Positions 35,679 through 43,709 of a DNA stretch of 64,000 bases are shown here, piece by piece. This DNA comes from Planosporangium sp963837285 (GTDB lineage Bacteria > Actinomycetota > Actinomycetes > Mycobacteriales > Micromonosporaceae), in assembly GCA_963837285.1 (NCBI GenBank), contig CAWIMS010000001.1:620001-684000 (forward strand), in the 5' to 3' direction. The notes below the pieces were generated by a model that worked only from the letters and a program-made list of their open reading frames with translations, ran no database searches and was not told the origin of the DNA. How positions within the stretch are numbered: the stretch's first letter is position 1; each line of letters begins with the position of its first letter. A program made the translations under genes and the position numbers.

Positions 35679-38600
35679 GTGATCAGATTTCGCGAGCGTG
35701 GCGGGGGCGGCCTGAGGTGGGCCGCTCTCGGTGCGGTCACAACTCTGTCCATGTTCACAGCGACGCTGGTCGGCGTGCAGCCTGCGCTGGCTGCGGGGGG
35801 CGCTGGTTCCGGCAGCGGGTCCGCGCCCAGCGGTGCAAAGGCGAGCACGCCGAGCGCCCCCAAAGCGTCTGCCAGGAGCGCCAAGGCGGCGACCGGCGGC
35901 AGCACCAAGGCATCGGCCGGCACTTCGAAGGCGGCGAGTACGAAGCCGACCGCGTCAGGCGATCCGAAGGCGACCACCTCCGGGAAGTCGACCGGCTCAG
36001 GCCGGAATCCGTCGGCGCGAATCGAGGCCATCAGCGACCTGACGGTCTACGCGTACCCGGCGATAGCCGGAAGCAGTCCAGCCATCCAGGTCGAGTGGAC
36101 GCCCGCCACCGACGAGGCGAACGTCAACCACTACGAGGTGGTGGTGACCGGCACCGCCGGCTGTGTGACCACCGATCTGTCGCATTCCTGCGTGGTCACC
36201 GGGGGAGTCACCGCGCGGACCACCTACGCCAACGCCGATGTGAAGGTCACGGCGTACGGTACCTCGGACACAAGCGCGCCGATCGGGGCGGCGACCAACA
36301 AGACTCCGACCGGCACGGCGGTGACGACCGGCCCACCGATCGCGCCCACCTCGCCGACCGTGGTCGCGCTCGCCAACGGTGACGCCACTGTCTCGTGGAC
36401 CAAGGTGCCCGACGGCGCCACCAACCGCGGCAGTGCCGGCATCGCCAGCTACACGGCACAGGCCTTCGACAGCGCGGGCACCAACCCGATCAGCGGGAAG
36501 TCCTGTACGTCCGACGTCAACTCCGACCCGACGGCTGGCAGCGGCGACGACGTGAGCTGTGACATCCCCGGGTTGGTCTCCGGTACGCAGTACACGTTCA
36601 AGGTCCGATCCAACGGCGCGTCCAGCACGGGTGCCGCCTCCTCACTTTCCATCCCGAGCGGTACGTCGGACTGGAGTGCCGCGACAAGCCCGGCTCTCAC
36701 GTTCCGGGTGCCGCCCGCCGCGCCGACCAACGTAACCGGCGTGGCACATGTCGTATCGGGCGTCGGTGACATCACCGCTTCCTGGACGCGTTCGGCGACC
36801 CTTGGCGAAGGGATCACCGGCTACACGGTCAATGCGTATACCGCATCTAGCGGTGGAAGCCCGGTCGGCAGCTGCACGGTCACCTATCTCAGCAACAGTG
36901 CGACCTGCAACATCGCCAACCTTGCGCCCAATGCCACGTACTACCTGGACGTGACAGCCAACGGCACCACGGGTCTGACGGCCGTCAGCAAACCGCGGGT
37001 ATCGGTAACCGCCGGTGTTCCGGGCGCGCCTACCGGCGTCACGGCTGTCCCCGGTGCGAATTCGTCGATCGCGGTAACCTGGACCGCCCCGGCGGACACC
37101 GGCACCGGGATCACCGGGTACACCGCGGCCGCGGTGGGTCCGGGCAGCAGCGGCACCTGCCCGACCGCTGCCAATGTGCTGACGTGCACGATCACCGGGC
37201 TCCAACCCCGGGTCGCCTACACCGTCACCGTTGTCGCCACGGACAGCGCCGGCGACTCGGCCGCGTCCAGCTCGGCATCGGCGACCACCGGACCGCCGGC
37301 GACGCCGGCAGCTCCGACCGCAACGGTCGGCGCGAGTGGGGTCATCACGCTGGCCTGGACCGACCTCACCGACGCCCAGGACGGTCCGGGGCTGGCCGCG
37401 GGCACCGGCGCGTACACGGGCAAGGCATACGCCAGTGGTAGCACCACGCCGGCCGCCACCTGCTCGGCAGCTGCCGGTGCACAAACCTGTACCTTCAGCT
37501 CGCTCACGATGACGAGTTCATACACGTTCACCCTGACCGCGAACGGAACCGGGACGACCGGCAGCTCGGCCGAGAGCCTGCCGTCTTCGCCCGCCATCAC
37601 GCCGGGTGCGCCTGGACCGCCGTCGATGACATCGGCGACCGCCGGCGCCGGCAGCAAGGTGACGGTGGTCTGGGGAGCGCCGGCATACACGGGTACGCCC
37701 GCCGGCATCACCGGCTACACGGTGAAGACGTACGACGCCGTCGGTGCCAACCTGATCGCGGGCAAGACGTGTTCGCCGACGCCAGCGACCGGTACGACGT
37801 GTGATGTCACCGGCCTGACGCCGGGAACGACGTACACGTTCCGGGTCGTCGCCACCAGCGCGGCAGGGGAGTCTCCGCCGAGTGCCCTGTCCAGCGCGAC
37901 GCTGGTCGGACCGCCGGGTACACCGGTGATCACCAACGTGTACCCGGGCCACAACACGCTCACGGTGTTCTGGACAACGCCGAACAAGCTGACCGGCACG
38001 ACGTATGGGGCCGGAGCGATCACCGGGCTCGCCGCACCGATTACGACCGGCTGCACCGCTGGCGATATCACCACCTGCACGATCACCGGCCTGACTGACG
38101 GCACGCCGTATGAGGTCCGGGTGGTTGCTACCGGCCCGGGAAGCACGGGTACCGCGACGAGCGCCTCGGTGACCGCGACGCCCGCCAACGTATCGGGGCC
38201 ACCGGTCATCGGCGCGGTCACGCTCAGCGGGAACACCGCCACGGTGAACTGGACCGCCGGTGCGTTGGTCGGCACCTTCGTCAAGTACGTCGCCACCGCG
38301 TACAGCAACGGCGTCGCGACCGCGCTCACCTGCGAGTCGACGGTCGTCGGCACGACCTCGTGCCAGATCACGGGTCTGGCCAACGGAACGACGTACACGT
38401 TCCGGGTGGTCACCGTTTCTGACGCGGGTACCTCACCGCCAAGCGCGGATTCCGCCGAGTTGTCGCCCGGTCCGCCGGGCAAGCCGGGCAAGCCGGCGGT
38501 CGCGGCTGTTCCCGGAACACCCACCAGCGCGACGGTCACCTGGATCGCCCCGGTCGGCGGTGCGGCGCCAACGAGTTACACGGTGTACACCTACGCCGAT

Positions 38601-40592
38601 GGTGTGCTGACCACCGGAAACTGTCCCGTCACCGGTACCGCCGTCACGTGCACCGCTACCGGGCTGAGCCCTGGGGTGCAGTACACCTTCAAGGTCGTCG
38701 CCAACGGTGTGAACGGTTCATCGGACTTCAGTGACGTGTCCGACCCGTACGCCTTCGGGACGCCGACTGCCCCGACCGCTGTGACCGCAGTGGCCGGAAA
38801 CGCCAGCGCGGTAGTGAGCTGGACGCCATCCAGCAACGCGGGTGCGGGCATCGCCAAGTACACGGCGACCGCCTACACGACCGGTGGCGCCACCACACTC
38901 ACCTGCTCGGCCGACGGTGCGACCGCGAACCACTGCACTGTGACCGGTCTCACCAACGGCACGGCGTACACCTTCAAGGTGGTGGCTGTCGGTGTCGCCG
39001 GCGGCAGCGACTCGCCCGCGAGCGGTCCGTCCGCCGAGGTGACACCGTCGGCAACGGCGATGGTCCCGGGTGCGCCGACGATCGGCACCGTGACGGCGGG
39101 CGACACGACCGCCACCGTCAACTGGACGGCTCCGTCCAACCTGGGTAGCGGTATCAGCCAGTACACCGCGACCGCGTACAGCAGCGGTACCGCCACGACG
39201 CATACCTGCGTCGCACCTTCGACGGGGAGCAGTTGCCTGATCGTCGGTCTCACCAACGGAACGAAGTACACCTTCAAGGTGGTCGCCAACGGTGTGGCGG
39301 GTGCCGGTAACTCTCCGGAGAGCGGAGCATCCGCCGAAGTCACGCCGGTGATGGGCAACGGACCGCAGCAGATCACTGTGGTTGCGGCCAACAACCAGCT
39401 CACCGTGTCGTGGGTAGCGAACACCGGGTCCGGTACAGGCGGGGCAACGGCGACCGTTGATCACTACCGGGCGACCGCCACGCCTGTGCTGGGTGGGACC
39501 TCGGGATCTTGTGACACAGCCAATGCGACAGCGCTCTCGTGTGCGATCACGGGGTTGGACACCTCGAAGGCGTATACGGTGTCTGTCGTGGCCGTCTTCT
39601 CCGGTGGTGGCACCTCTGATCCGGGAACAGCGCCGCAGGCGTTCACCCCGGCTCAGGCGGCGCTGGATCCGCCGACCTCGGTCAACGTGGTCGCGGGTGA
39701 CGAGCAGATCACCGTCGACTGGACACCGCCGGCCGACGACAGCGGGGTTGCCCGGTACATCGCGACCGCGAGCCCGGGCGGGGCGGTGTGCGCCACGCCA
39801 AGCGCGGAGGAGCACTCCTGCACGATCATCGGTCTCACCGGCGGCGTCGACTACACGGTCACTGTCGTGTCGGTCGGCACGAACGGCGCCAGCTCGCCCG
39901 ACAGCGACCCGTCCGTAACCGTCACGCCGTACGTGAAGCTGACTAAGGGTCCGATCGCGACCGACGGAACCGGCCGGCAGTGGCTGTTCGCTCTCGGTGT
40001 CGACCAGTCGCTGTACGCCTCCTACTACCAGAACGACTCTGGCAAGTGGACCACGCCGGCGTTCCTCGGTCGGGCGTTCGCCACGGCACCGGTCGCGGTG
40101 CGCAACGCGGACGGACGCATGGTGGTGTTCTCGTTCAGCACCAACGGCTACCTGTATTACAAGATGCAGAAGTCGTTGAGCGGCACCACGTTCGGTCCGT
40201 ACACCAAGCTGGGTGGCACCAACATCATGCCCAGCTCCGCCACGTTCCAGGTGAACAGTGACGGTCGGATCGAGATCTTCGCGCGGGGCAAGGACAACGC
40301 CATCTGGCACATCACCCAGAAGGCACCGAGCAGCACCGGCTTCTCGTCCTGGAGCAGCCTCGGCGGCAAGTTCAGCTACGATCCGGTCGCCATGCGCGAC
40401 TCGGACGGCCGGCTGGACGTGTACGTGATCGGTGCCGACGGTGTGGTGTACCGCGCCTACCAGGTTGACGTGGGCGGGGCGACGTACACCGACTGGACGT
40501 CGATCGACCAGGTCGCCTCGGGTACCGGATCGTCGTCGAGCACCGCGGGCGGCAGGTTCCTCGGCGCGTCGGCGATATCCACGCACGACTAA
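35679..40592 (+). CDS. Giant secreted protein with 13 Cys-paired FN3 modules and a C-terminal propeller-like domain
   Basis: About 1,637 residues from GTG 35679 (ATG 35646 is an alternative). Signal peptide (LGAVTTLSMFTATLVGVQPALA), a 75-residue Ala/Ser/Lys/Thr-rich linker, then 13 tandem FN3-like modules of about 90-120 residues. Each ends with the pattern C-x(7-17)-C-x-[IV]-x-[GN]-L followed by YTF-V-V, so each probably has its own disulfide. The last 210 residues (LTKGPIATDGTGRQWLFALG .. GRIEIFARGKDNAIWHI .. GRLDVYVIGADGVVYRAY) have repeated units resembling the PLL/tectonin-type lectin propeller. A role in adhesion or matrix binding is inferred. Coding bias is even throughout. Confidence 0.88.
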   Translation: MIRFRERGGGGLRWAALGAVTTLSMFTATLVGVQPALAAGGAGSGSGSAPSGAKASTPSAPKASARSAKAATGGSTKASAGTSKAASTKPTASGDPKATTSGKSTGSGRNPSARIEAISDLTVYAYPAIAGSSPAIQVEWTPATDEANVNHYEVVVTGTAGCVTTDLSHSCVVTGGVTARTTYANADVKVTAYGTSDTSAPIGAATNKTPTGTAVTTGPPIAPTSPTVVALANGDATVSWTKVPDGATNRGSAGIASYTAQAFDSAGTNPISGKSCTSDVNSDPTAGSGDDVSCDIPGLVSGTQYTFKVRSNGASSTGAASSLSIPSGTSDWSAATSPALTFRVPPAAPTNVTGVAHVVSGVGDITASWTRSATLGEGITGYTVNAYTASSGGSPVGSCTVTYLSNSATCNIANLAPNATYYLDVTANGTTGLTAVSKPRVSVTAGVPGAPTGVTAVPGANSSIAVTWTAPADTGTGITGYTAAAVGPGSSGTCPTAANVLTCTITGLQPRVAYTVTVVATDSAGDSAASSSASATTGPPATPAAPTATVGASGVITLAWTDLTDAQDGPGLAAGTGAYTGKAYASGSTTPAATCSAAAGAQTCTFSSLTMTSSYTFTLTANGTGTTGSSAESLPSSPAITPGAPGPPSMTSATAGAGSKVTVVWGAPAYTGTPAGITGYTVKTYDAVGANLIAGKTCSPTPATGTTCDVTGLTPGTTYTFRVVATSAAGESPPSALSSATLVGPPGTPVITNVYPGHNTLTVFWTTPNKLTGTTYGAGAITGLAAPITTGCTAGDITTCTITGLTDGTPYEVRVVATGPGSTGTATSASVTATPANVSGPPVIGAVTLSGNTATVNWTAGALVGTFVKYVATAYSNGVATALTCESTVVGTTSCQITGLANGTTYTFRVVTVSDAGTSPPSADSAELSPGPPGKPGKPAVAAVPGTPTSATVTWIAPVGGAAPTSYTVYTYADGVLTTGNCPVTGTAVTCTATGLSPGVQYTFKVVANGVNGSSDFSDVSDPYAFGTPTAPTAVTAVAGNASAVVSWTPSSNAGAGIAKYTATAYTTGGATTLTCSADGATANHCTVTGLTNGTAYTFKVVAVGVAGGSDSPASGPSAEVTPSATAMVPGAPTIGTVTAGDTTATVNWTAPSNLGSGISQYTATAYSSGTATTHTCVAPSTGSSCLIVGLTNGTKYTFKVVANGVAGAGNSPESGASAEVTPVMGNGPQQITVVAANNQLTVSWVANTGSGTGGATATVDHYRATATPVLGGTSGSCDTANATALSCAITGLDTSKAYTVSVVAVFSGGGTSDPGTAPQAFTPAQAALDPPTSVNVVAGDEQITVDWTPPADDSGVARYIATASPGGAVCATPSAEEHSCTIIGLTGGVDYTVTVVSVGTNGASSPDSDPSVTVTPYVKLTKGPIATDGTGRQWLFALGVDQSLYASYYQNDSGKWTTPAFLGRAFATAPVAVRNADGRMVVFSFSTNGYLYYKMQKSLSGTTFGPYTKLGGTNIMPSSATFQVNSDGRIEIFARGKDNAIWHITQKAPSSTGFSSWSSLGGKFSYDPVAMRDSDGRLDVYVIGADGVVYRAYQVDVGGATYTDWTSIDQVASGTGSSSSTAGGRFLGASAISTHD

Positions 40593-40607
40593 TTGAATAA
40601 GTGAGGG

Positions 40608-40640
40608 CCGGGCCCCGCGGGCGATGTCCGCGGGGCCCGG
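40608..40640. terminator. Strong stem-loop between convergent genes
   Basis: CCGGGCCCCGCGG (40608-40620) pairs perfectly with CCGCGGGGCCCGG (40628-40640) over a 7-nt loop, followed on the plus strand by TCGTTGCTTTCT. This is the best intrinsic-terminator candidate in the window and lies 15 bp after the FN3 gene's stop. It probably also serves the convergent gene ending at 40651. Confidence 0.88.
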
Positions 40641-40650
40641 TCGTTGCTTT

Positions 40651-41184
40651 CTAGCGGTCGCTTGCGATGACCTGGGTCACGGTACGGGTAGTGCCGGACA
40701 CCGTACCGACGACCACGACGCGTACCCCGATCGGCAACGCCGCGAGCGTGGTGGGCGCTTCGTCGAAGACGATCCGGGCGGCCGGGGCGACGGTGACCGT
40801 CACCGGCGCGCCGGAGTCCTTGCCCTTGACCAGAACCGTCAACGTCGAGGCGGCCGGGTCGACGGCGGTGAGCGTGCCCTGCACCACGTACTGCGCCGGC
40901 TTCGGGGTCGCCGGGGGCTGTAGGGGCTTCGGCGGCTCGGGTTTCTTCGAGGGCTCCGGTGAGCGCGAGGGCTCGGGTTTCTTCGACGGCTCGGGTTTCT
41001 TGGACGGCTCCGGCTTGCGCGACGGCTCGGCGGGACGGGACGGCGCGGCGGAACGGGACGGCTCGGCCGAGTGCGACGGCTCAGCCGACTTCGACGGTGT
41101 AGCGGCGAACGCCGGCAGTGCGACGACCGGCCCGAGGGCGAGGGCGGCGGCAAGCGGCAGCGCAGCAAGGTACCGGATGCGCAT
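40651..41184 (-). CDS. Secreted Pro/Ser/Lys-rich protein with a DUF5666-like C-terminal domain
   Basis: 177 residues. ATG 41184 has AAGGAGG at 4 nt. Signal peptide (MRIRYLAALPLAAALALGPV ... PAFA), then about 60 residues of repeated EPSKKP/EPSRxP units (low complexity, elongated and basic), and a C-terminal beta domain (YVVQGTLTAVDPAASTLTVLVKG ... VGTVSGTTRTVTQVIASD) resembling DUF5666-type small OB-like folds. Probably an extracytoplasmic protein whose linker spans the cell wall. Function unknown. Confidence 0.78.
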   Translation of the reverse strand: MRIRYLAALPLAAALALGPVVALPAFAATPSKSAEPSHSAEPSRSAAPSRPAEPSRKPEPSKKPEPSKKPEPSRSPEPSKKPEPPKPLQPPATPKPAQYVVQGTLTAVDPAASTLTVLVKGKDSGAPVTVTVAPAARIVFDEAPTTLAALPIGVRVVVVGTVSGTTRTVTQVIASDR

Positions 41185-41285
41185 GGGTCCTCCTTGACGG
41201 TGCGCGAAGGACTTCACTCTGGGCACCCATGGTTGGCGCCCTGGTGTGCCCTGGTTGCGGCCCGAGTGCGGGGCACAATGTCCCG

Positions 41286-41756
41286 GTGGATCTCAACGAA
41301 CTGTGGGATTTCGACCGGCCGGCGGTCAGCGAGGAGCGATTCCGGGCGGCGCTGACCAGCGCCGACGGCGAGGACGCTCTGGTCCTCCGTACCCGGTTGC
41401 ACGACATCGAGCGGTACGAGGAGGCCCTGGCCTACTTCGAACGCGCGCTCGCCTTCCGCGAGCAGCAGGGCGACCCGGAGCTGATCCGGGTCGGCCGCTG
41501 GACGGTCGCCCGCGGGCTGCGCTCGCTGGGCCGCCACGAAGAGGCGATGGCGATCCAGGAGGACCTGGCGTCGACCGGCGAAGAAGACGGATACGTGTCC
41601 GAGGAGTTGGGCGAGCTGTTGCTCGTGCTGGGCCGGCCGGACGAGGCGGCGCCACGGTTCCGCCGGGCGTACGAACTGCTGTCCAAGGACGCCTGGCTGG
41701 TCGACGCCGAGCCGGATCGACTGCGCAGGCTAGCTGAGTTGGGCGGTGTCCGGTAA
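41286..41756 (+). CDS. Tetratricopeptide-repeat protein
   Basis: 156 residues from GTG 41286. Two or three TPR-like helix pairs are visible: TRLHDIERYEEALAYFERALAFREQQ, VARGLRSLGRHEEAMAIQEDLAS and LGELLLVLGRPDEAAPRFRRAYELL. It starts VDLNELWDFDRPAVSEERFRAAL, a leader common in actinobacterial TPR proteins. Such proteins mediate protein contacts; the partner is unknown. The short gap to the next gene (10 bp) suggests cotranscription. Confidence 0.8.
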   Translation: MDLNELWDFDRPAVSEERFRAALTSADGEDALVLRTRLHDIERYEEALAYFERALAFREQQGDPELIRVGRWTVARGLRSLGRHEEAMAIQEDLASTGEEDGYVSEELGELLLVLGRPDEAAPRFRRAYELLSKDAWLVDAEPDRLRRLAELGGVR

Positions 41757-41766
41757 GAAGACGGTC

Positions 41767-42165
41767 ATGAGTGATCCGGTCAAGGTGTACACGATAATCG
41801 CACTGCTCTCGCTGCCGACCGTCATGTTCGGCGGATACTCGCTGCTGCGCCTGTTCGTGGCGGGCAAGCTGAACGAGTTCCAGGGCCAGTATTTCCGTGC
41901 CGGGCACGCACACGCCGGCGTGCTGCTGGTGCTGGCGCTCGTGGTGCTGGACATCATGGACCGCATCGACCTCGCCGCCGGTTCGAAGTGGGTGATCGGC
42001 GCCCTGTTCGTGGTCGGCGTGCTGGCACAGTCCGGCGGGATGTTCGTCCACATGGCCATCGGGCAGCCGGGCCGCTGGTCGCGCGGCAACACCCTCACGG
42101 TCGCCGGGGCGGTTCTGCTCGCCGTCGCGCTGATCTGGGTCGCGATCTGCACGATCGTGTCATAG
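41767..42165 (+). CDS. Four-helix membrane protein
   Basis: 132 residues with four hydrophobic segments (YTIIALLSLPTVMFGGYSLL, AGVLLVLALVVLDIMD, WVIGALFVVGVLAQSGGMFVHM, LTVAGAVLLAVALIWVAICT). The conserved-looking YFRAGHAHAG and GMFVHMAIGQPG put several His residues at membrane borders, perhaps for metal or heme, which is speculation. ATG 41767 preferred to GTG 41746. The 3' end overlaps exonuclease III by 6 bp in convergent orientation. Confidence 0.75.
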   Translation: MSDPVKVYTIIALLSLPTVMFGGYSLLRLFVAGKLNEFQGQYFRAGHAHAGVLLVLALVVLDIMDRIDLAAGSKWVIGALFVVGVLAQSGGMFVHMAIGQPGRWSRGNTLTVAGAVLLAVALIWVAICTIVS

Positions 42166-42930
42166 ATCAACGACGATCGGCGCGTGATCGGACGGGCCCT
42201 TGCCCTTGCGGGCCTCCCGGTCGATGTACGCCGACCTGACCCGGCCGGCCAGGTCGCTTGTCGCGTACACCAGATCGATCCGCATGCCCTTGTCCTGGTG
42301 GAACATGCCGGCCCGGTAGTCCCAGTACGTGAACGGGTTCGGGCCCTTCATCGGCTTCGGCACGATGTCGGTGAGGCCGAGCGCGAGGAGGTCGGCGAGC
42401 GCCTTGCGCTCCGGCGCGGTCACGTGCGTCGCGTCGACGAACGCCGCCGGGTCGAACACGTCGGCGTCGGTCGGGGCGACGTTGAAGTCGCCGCAGATGA
42501 CGAGCGGTTGCCCGGTCGCGAGCTCTCCCGCGAGAGCTTCCCGCAACGCCGCCAGCCATTCCAGTTTGTACATGTAATGCGGCGAATCCGGGGTGCGCCC
42601 GTTGGGCACGTACACCGACCAGACCCGCACCCCGTCGCAGGTGGCCGACACGGCCCGGGCCTCCGGTTCCGGGAAGCCCGGCTCGCCGGGAAAGCCCTGC
42701 CGGACGTCGTCGAGACCGACCCGGGACAGCAGCGCGACCCCGTTCCACTGGTTGCTGCCGTACGCCGCCGTCGTGTACCCGAGTTCGGCGACCTCGGCGG
42801 TGGGGAAGGACCCGGCCGGGATCTTCGTCTCCTGGAGGCAGACGACGTCGGGTTTGACGGCGGCCAGCCACTCCAGCAGGCGGGGCTGGCGGGCACGGAT
42901 CGAGTTGACGTTCCAGGTGGCCAGGCGCAC
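42160..42930 (-). CDS. xthA: Exodeoxyribonuclease III (AP endonuclease)
   Basis: 256 residues, full length. The endonuclease/exonuclease/phosphatase fold has all key positions: Asn in TWNVNSIRAR, Glu34 in CLQETKIP, Tyr/Asp in VYVPNGRTPDS, Asp-Asn in VICGDFNVAPTD, and the C-terminal Asp-His in GPSDHAPIVVDL. It acts in base-excision repair at abasic sites and as a 3'-5' exonuclease. ATG 42930 begins exactly at the first strand (MRLATWN). No disruption. Confidence 0.93.
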   Translation of the reverse strand: MRLATWNVNSIRARQPRLLEWLAAVKPDVVCLQETKIPAGSFPTAEVAELGYTTAAYGSNQWNGVALLSRVGLDDVRQGFPGEPGFPEPEARAVSATCDGVRVWSVYVPNGRTPDSPHYMYKLEWLAALREALAGELATGQPLVICGDFNVAPTDADVFDPAAFVDATHVTAPERKALADLLALGLTDIVPKPMKGPNPFTYWDYRAGMFHQDKGMRIDLVYATSDLAGRVRSAYIDREARKGKGPSDHAPIVVDL

Positions 42931-42979
42931 CCGTCCAGCCTGCGCCGGAGCCGGCGTACCGGCAACTCACGGCGGCTCC

Positions 42980-43047
42980 CATCGACGTTGGGCTATCTGC
43001 CGGAGCCTGGTTGGCCGGTTACCCCGGTAGATAGCCCAACGTCGATG
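42980..43047. repeat. Long stem-loop, 24-bp arms
   Basis: CATCGACGTTGGGCTATCTGCCGG (23 of 24 bases) pairs between 42980-43003 and 43024-43047 over a 20-nt loop, in the divergent region between xthA and the truncated RCK gene. A position between starts argues against simple termination. It resembles the P repeats in being intergenic and palindromic but has a different core. Confidence 0.85.
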
Positions 43048-43113
43048 CGGGGCGCGGGCGGACATCCGGATTCCGGTCACACCGGCGTTCCGCGCGACTA
43101 GCATCCAGCGCTG

Positions 43114-43686
43114 ATGGGGCGCAGCCTGGAGGACTGGACCGGACAGGCGGTCAACCTGGGCGGGGCCAGCGCGGTCGCGGTGCTGACCAGCGACGACCTG
43201 GTCAACCTTGAGACCGGCCTGGCGGTCCGGGATCAGATCGGGCCGCGCCAGGACGAGGTACCCGTGGTGTTACGCCTGTTCGACCGCCAGCTCGCCGGTA
43301 CCGTGGAGCGCAGCTTCGGCATCGGCCTGGTCCGCTCGACGGCCGCGCTCGCGGCGCCGTGGTTCGTCGGCGCCGCGCTGGGCCTCGACGTCCTCGGCAC
43401 GTTCTATGTCGGCTCGACGCCGCTGCTGGTCGCCCGGCTCACCGTGGCGGCCGGTGGTGGGCTGGACGGGCTGGCGATGGGCGACCTGTCCGCGCGGACC
43501 CGCGTGGTGGCGATCAGCCGGGCGGCCGAGGACGGCCGGTTGGAGCACCCGCCGCGGCGCGGCACCCGGTTCCGGGCCGGCGACCGGGCCTACCTGCTGG
43601 GACCGTACGAGGAACTTTTGCAGGTACTCCGGCGCGACACGCTGTCTCCATCGCAGGTTGCCGCACCATTCGCTATCGATCGGTAG
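43114..43686 (+). CDS. RCK/TrkA-type NAD-binding protein lacking its N-terminus
   Basis: 190 residues matching the C-terminal half of actinobacterial TrkA-N/RCK proteins: GASAVAVLTSDDLVNLETGLAVRDQIG, VPVVLRLFDRQLAGTVERSFG, STAALAAPWFVGAALGLDVLGTFYVG, and a C-terminal TrkA-C-like RCK domain (RFRAGDRAYLLGPYEELLQVL). The N-terminal Rossmann start with GxGxxG and any transmembrane part are absent, so it is probably a 5'-truncated gene, although the frame is open and begins with ATG. A stem-loop lies at the break. It may once have regulated potassium transport. Confidence 0.62.
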   Translation: MGRSLEDWTGQAVNLGGASAVAVLTSDDLVNLETGLAVRDQIGPRQDEVPVVLRLFDRQLAGTVERSFGIGLVRSTAALAAPWFVGAALGLDVLGTFYVGSTPLLVARLTVAAGGGLDGLAMGDLSARTRVVAISRAAEDGRLEHPPRRGTRFRAGDRAYLLGPYEELLQVLRRDTLSPSQVAAPFAIDR

Positions 43687-43709
43687 CCGAATCTTGGCAA
43701 GCTGTAGGG

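Noticed and set aside
38718..40586. 622-codon minus-strand open frame opposite the FN3 protein
   Set aside because: Mirror of the FN3 repeats and rich in Arg/Gly; no ribosome-binding site and no recognised motif.
35679..40592. FN3 region considered as a recent DNA tandem repeat
   Set aside because: The modules share pattern but little exact DNA identity, so this is protein-level repetition and not a tandem DNA array.
40667..41197. 176-codon plus-strand frame opposite the Pro/Ser-rich secreted protein
   Set aside because: The Gly-rich GSGFFDGSG repeat is the antisense of the EPSKKP codons; the minus strand has a ribosome-binding site and a signal peptide.
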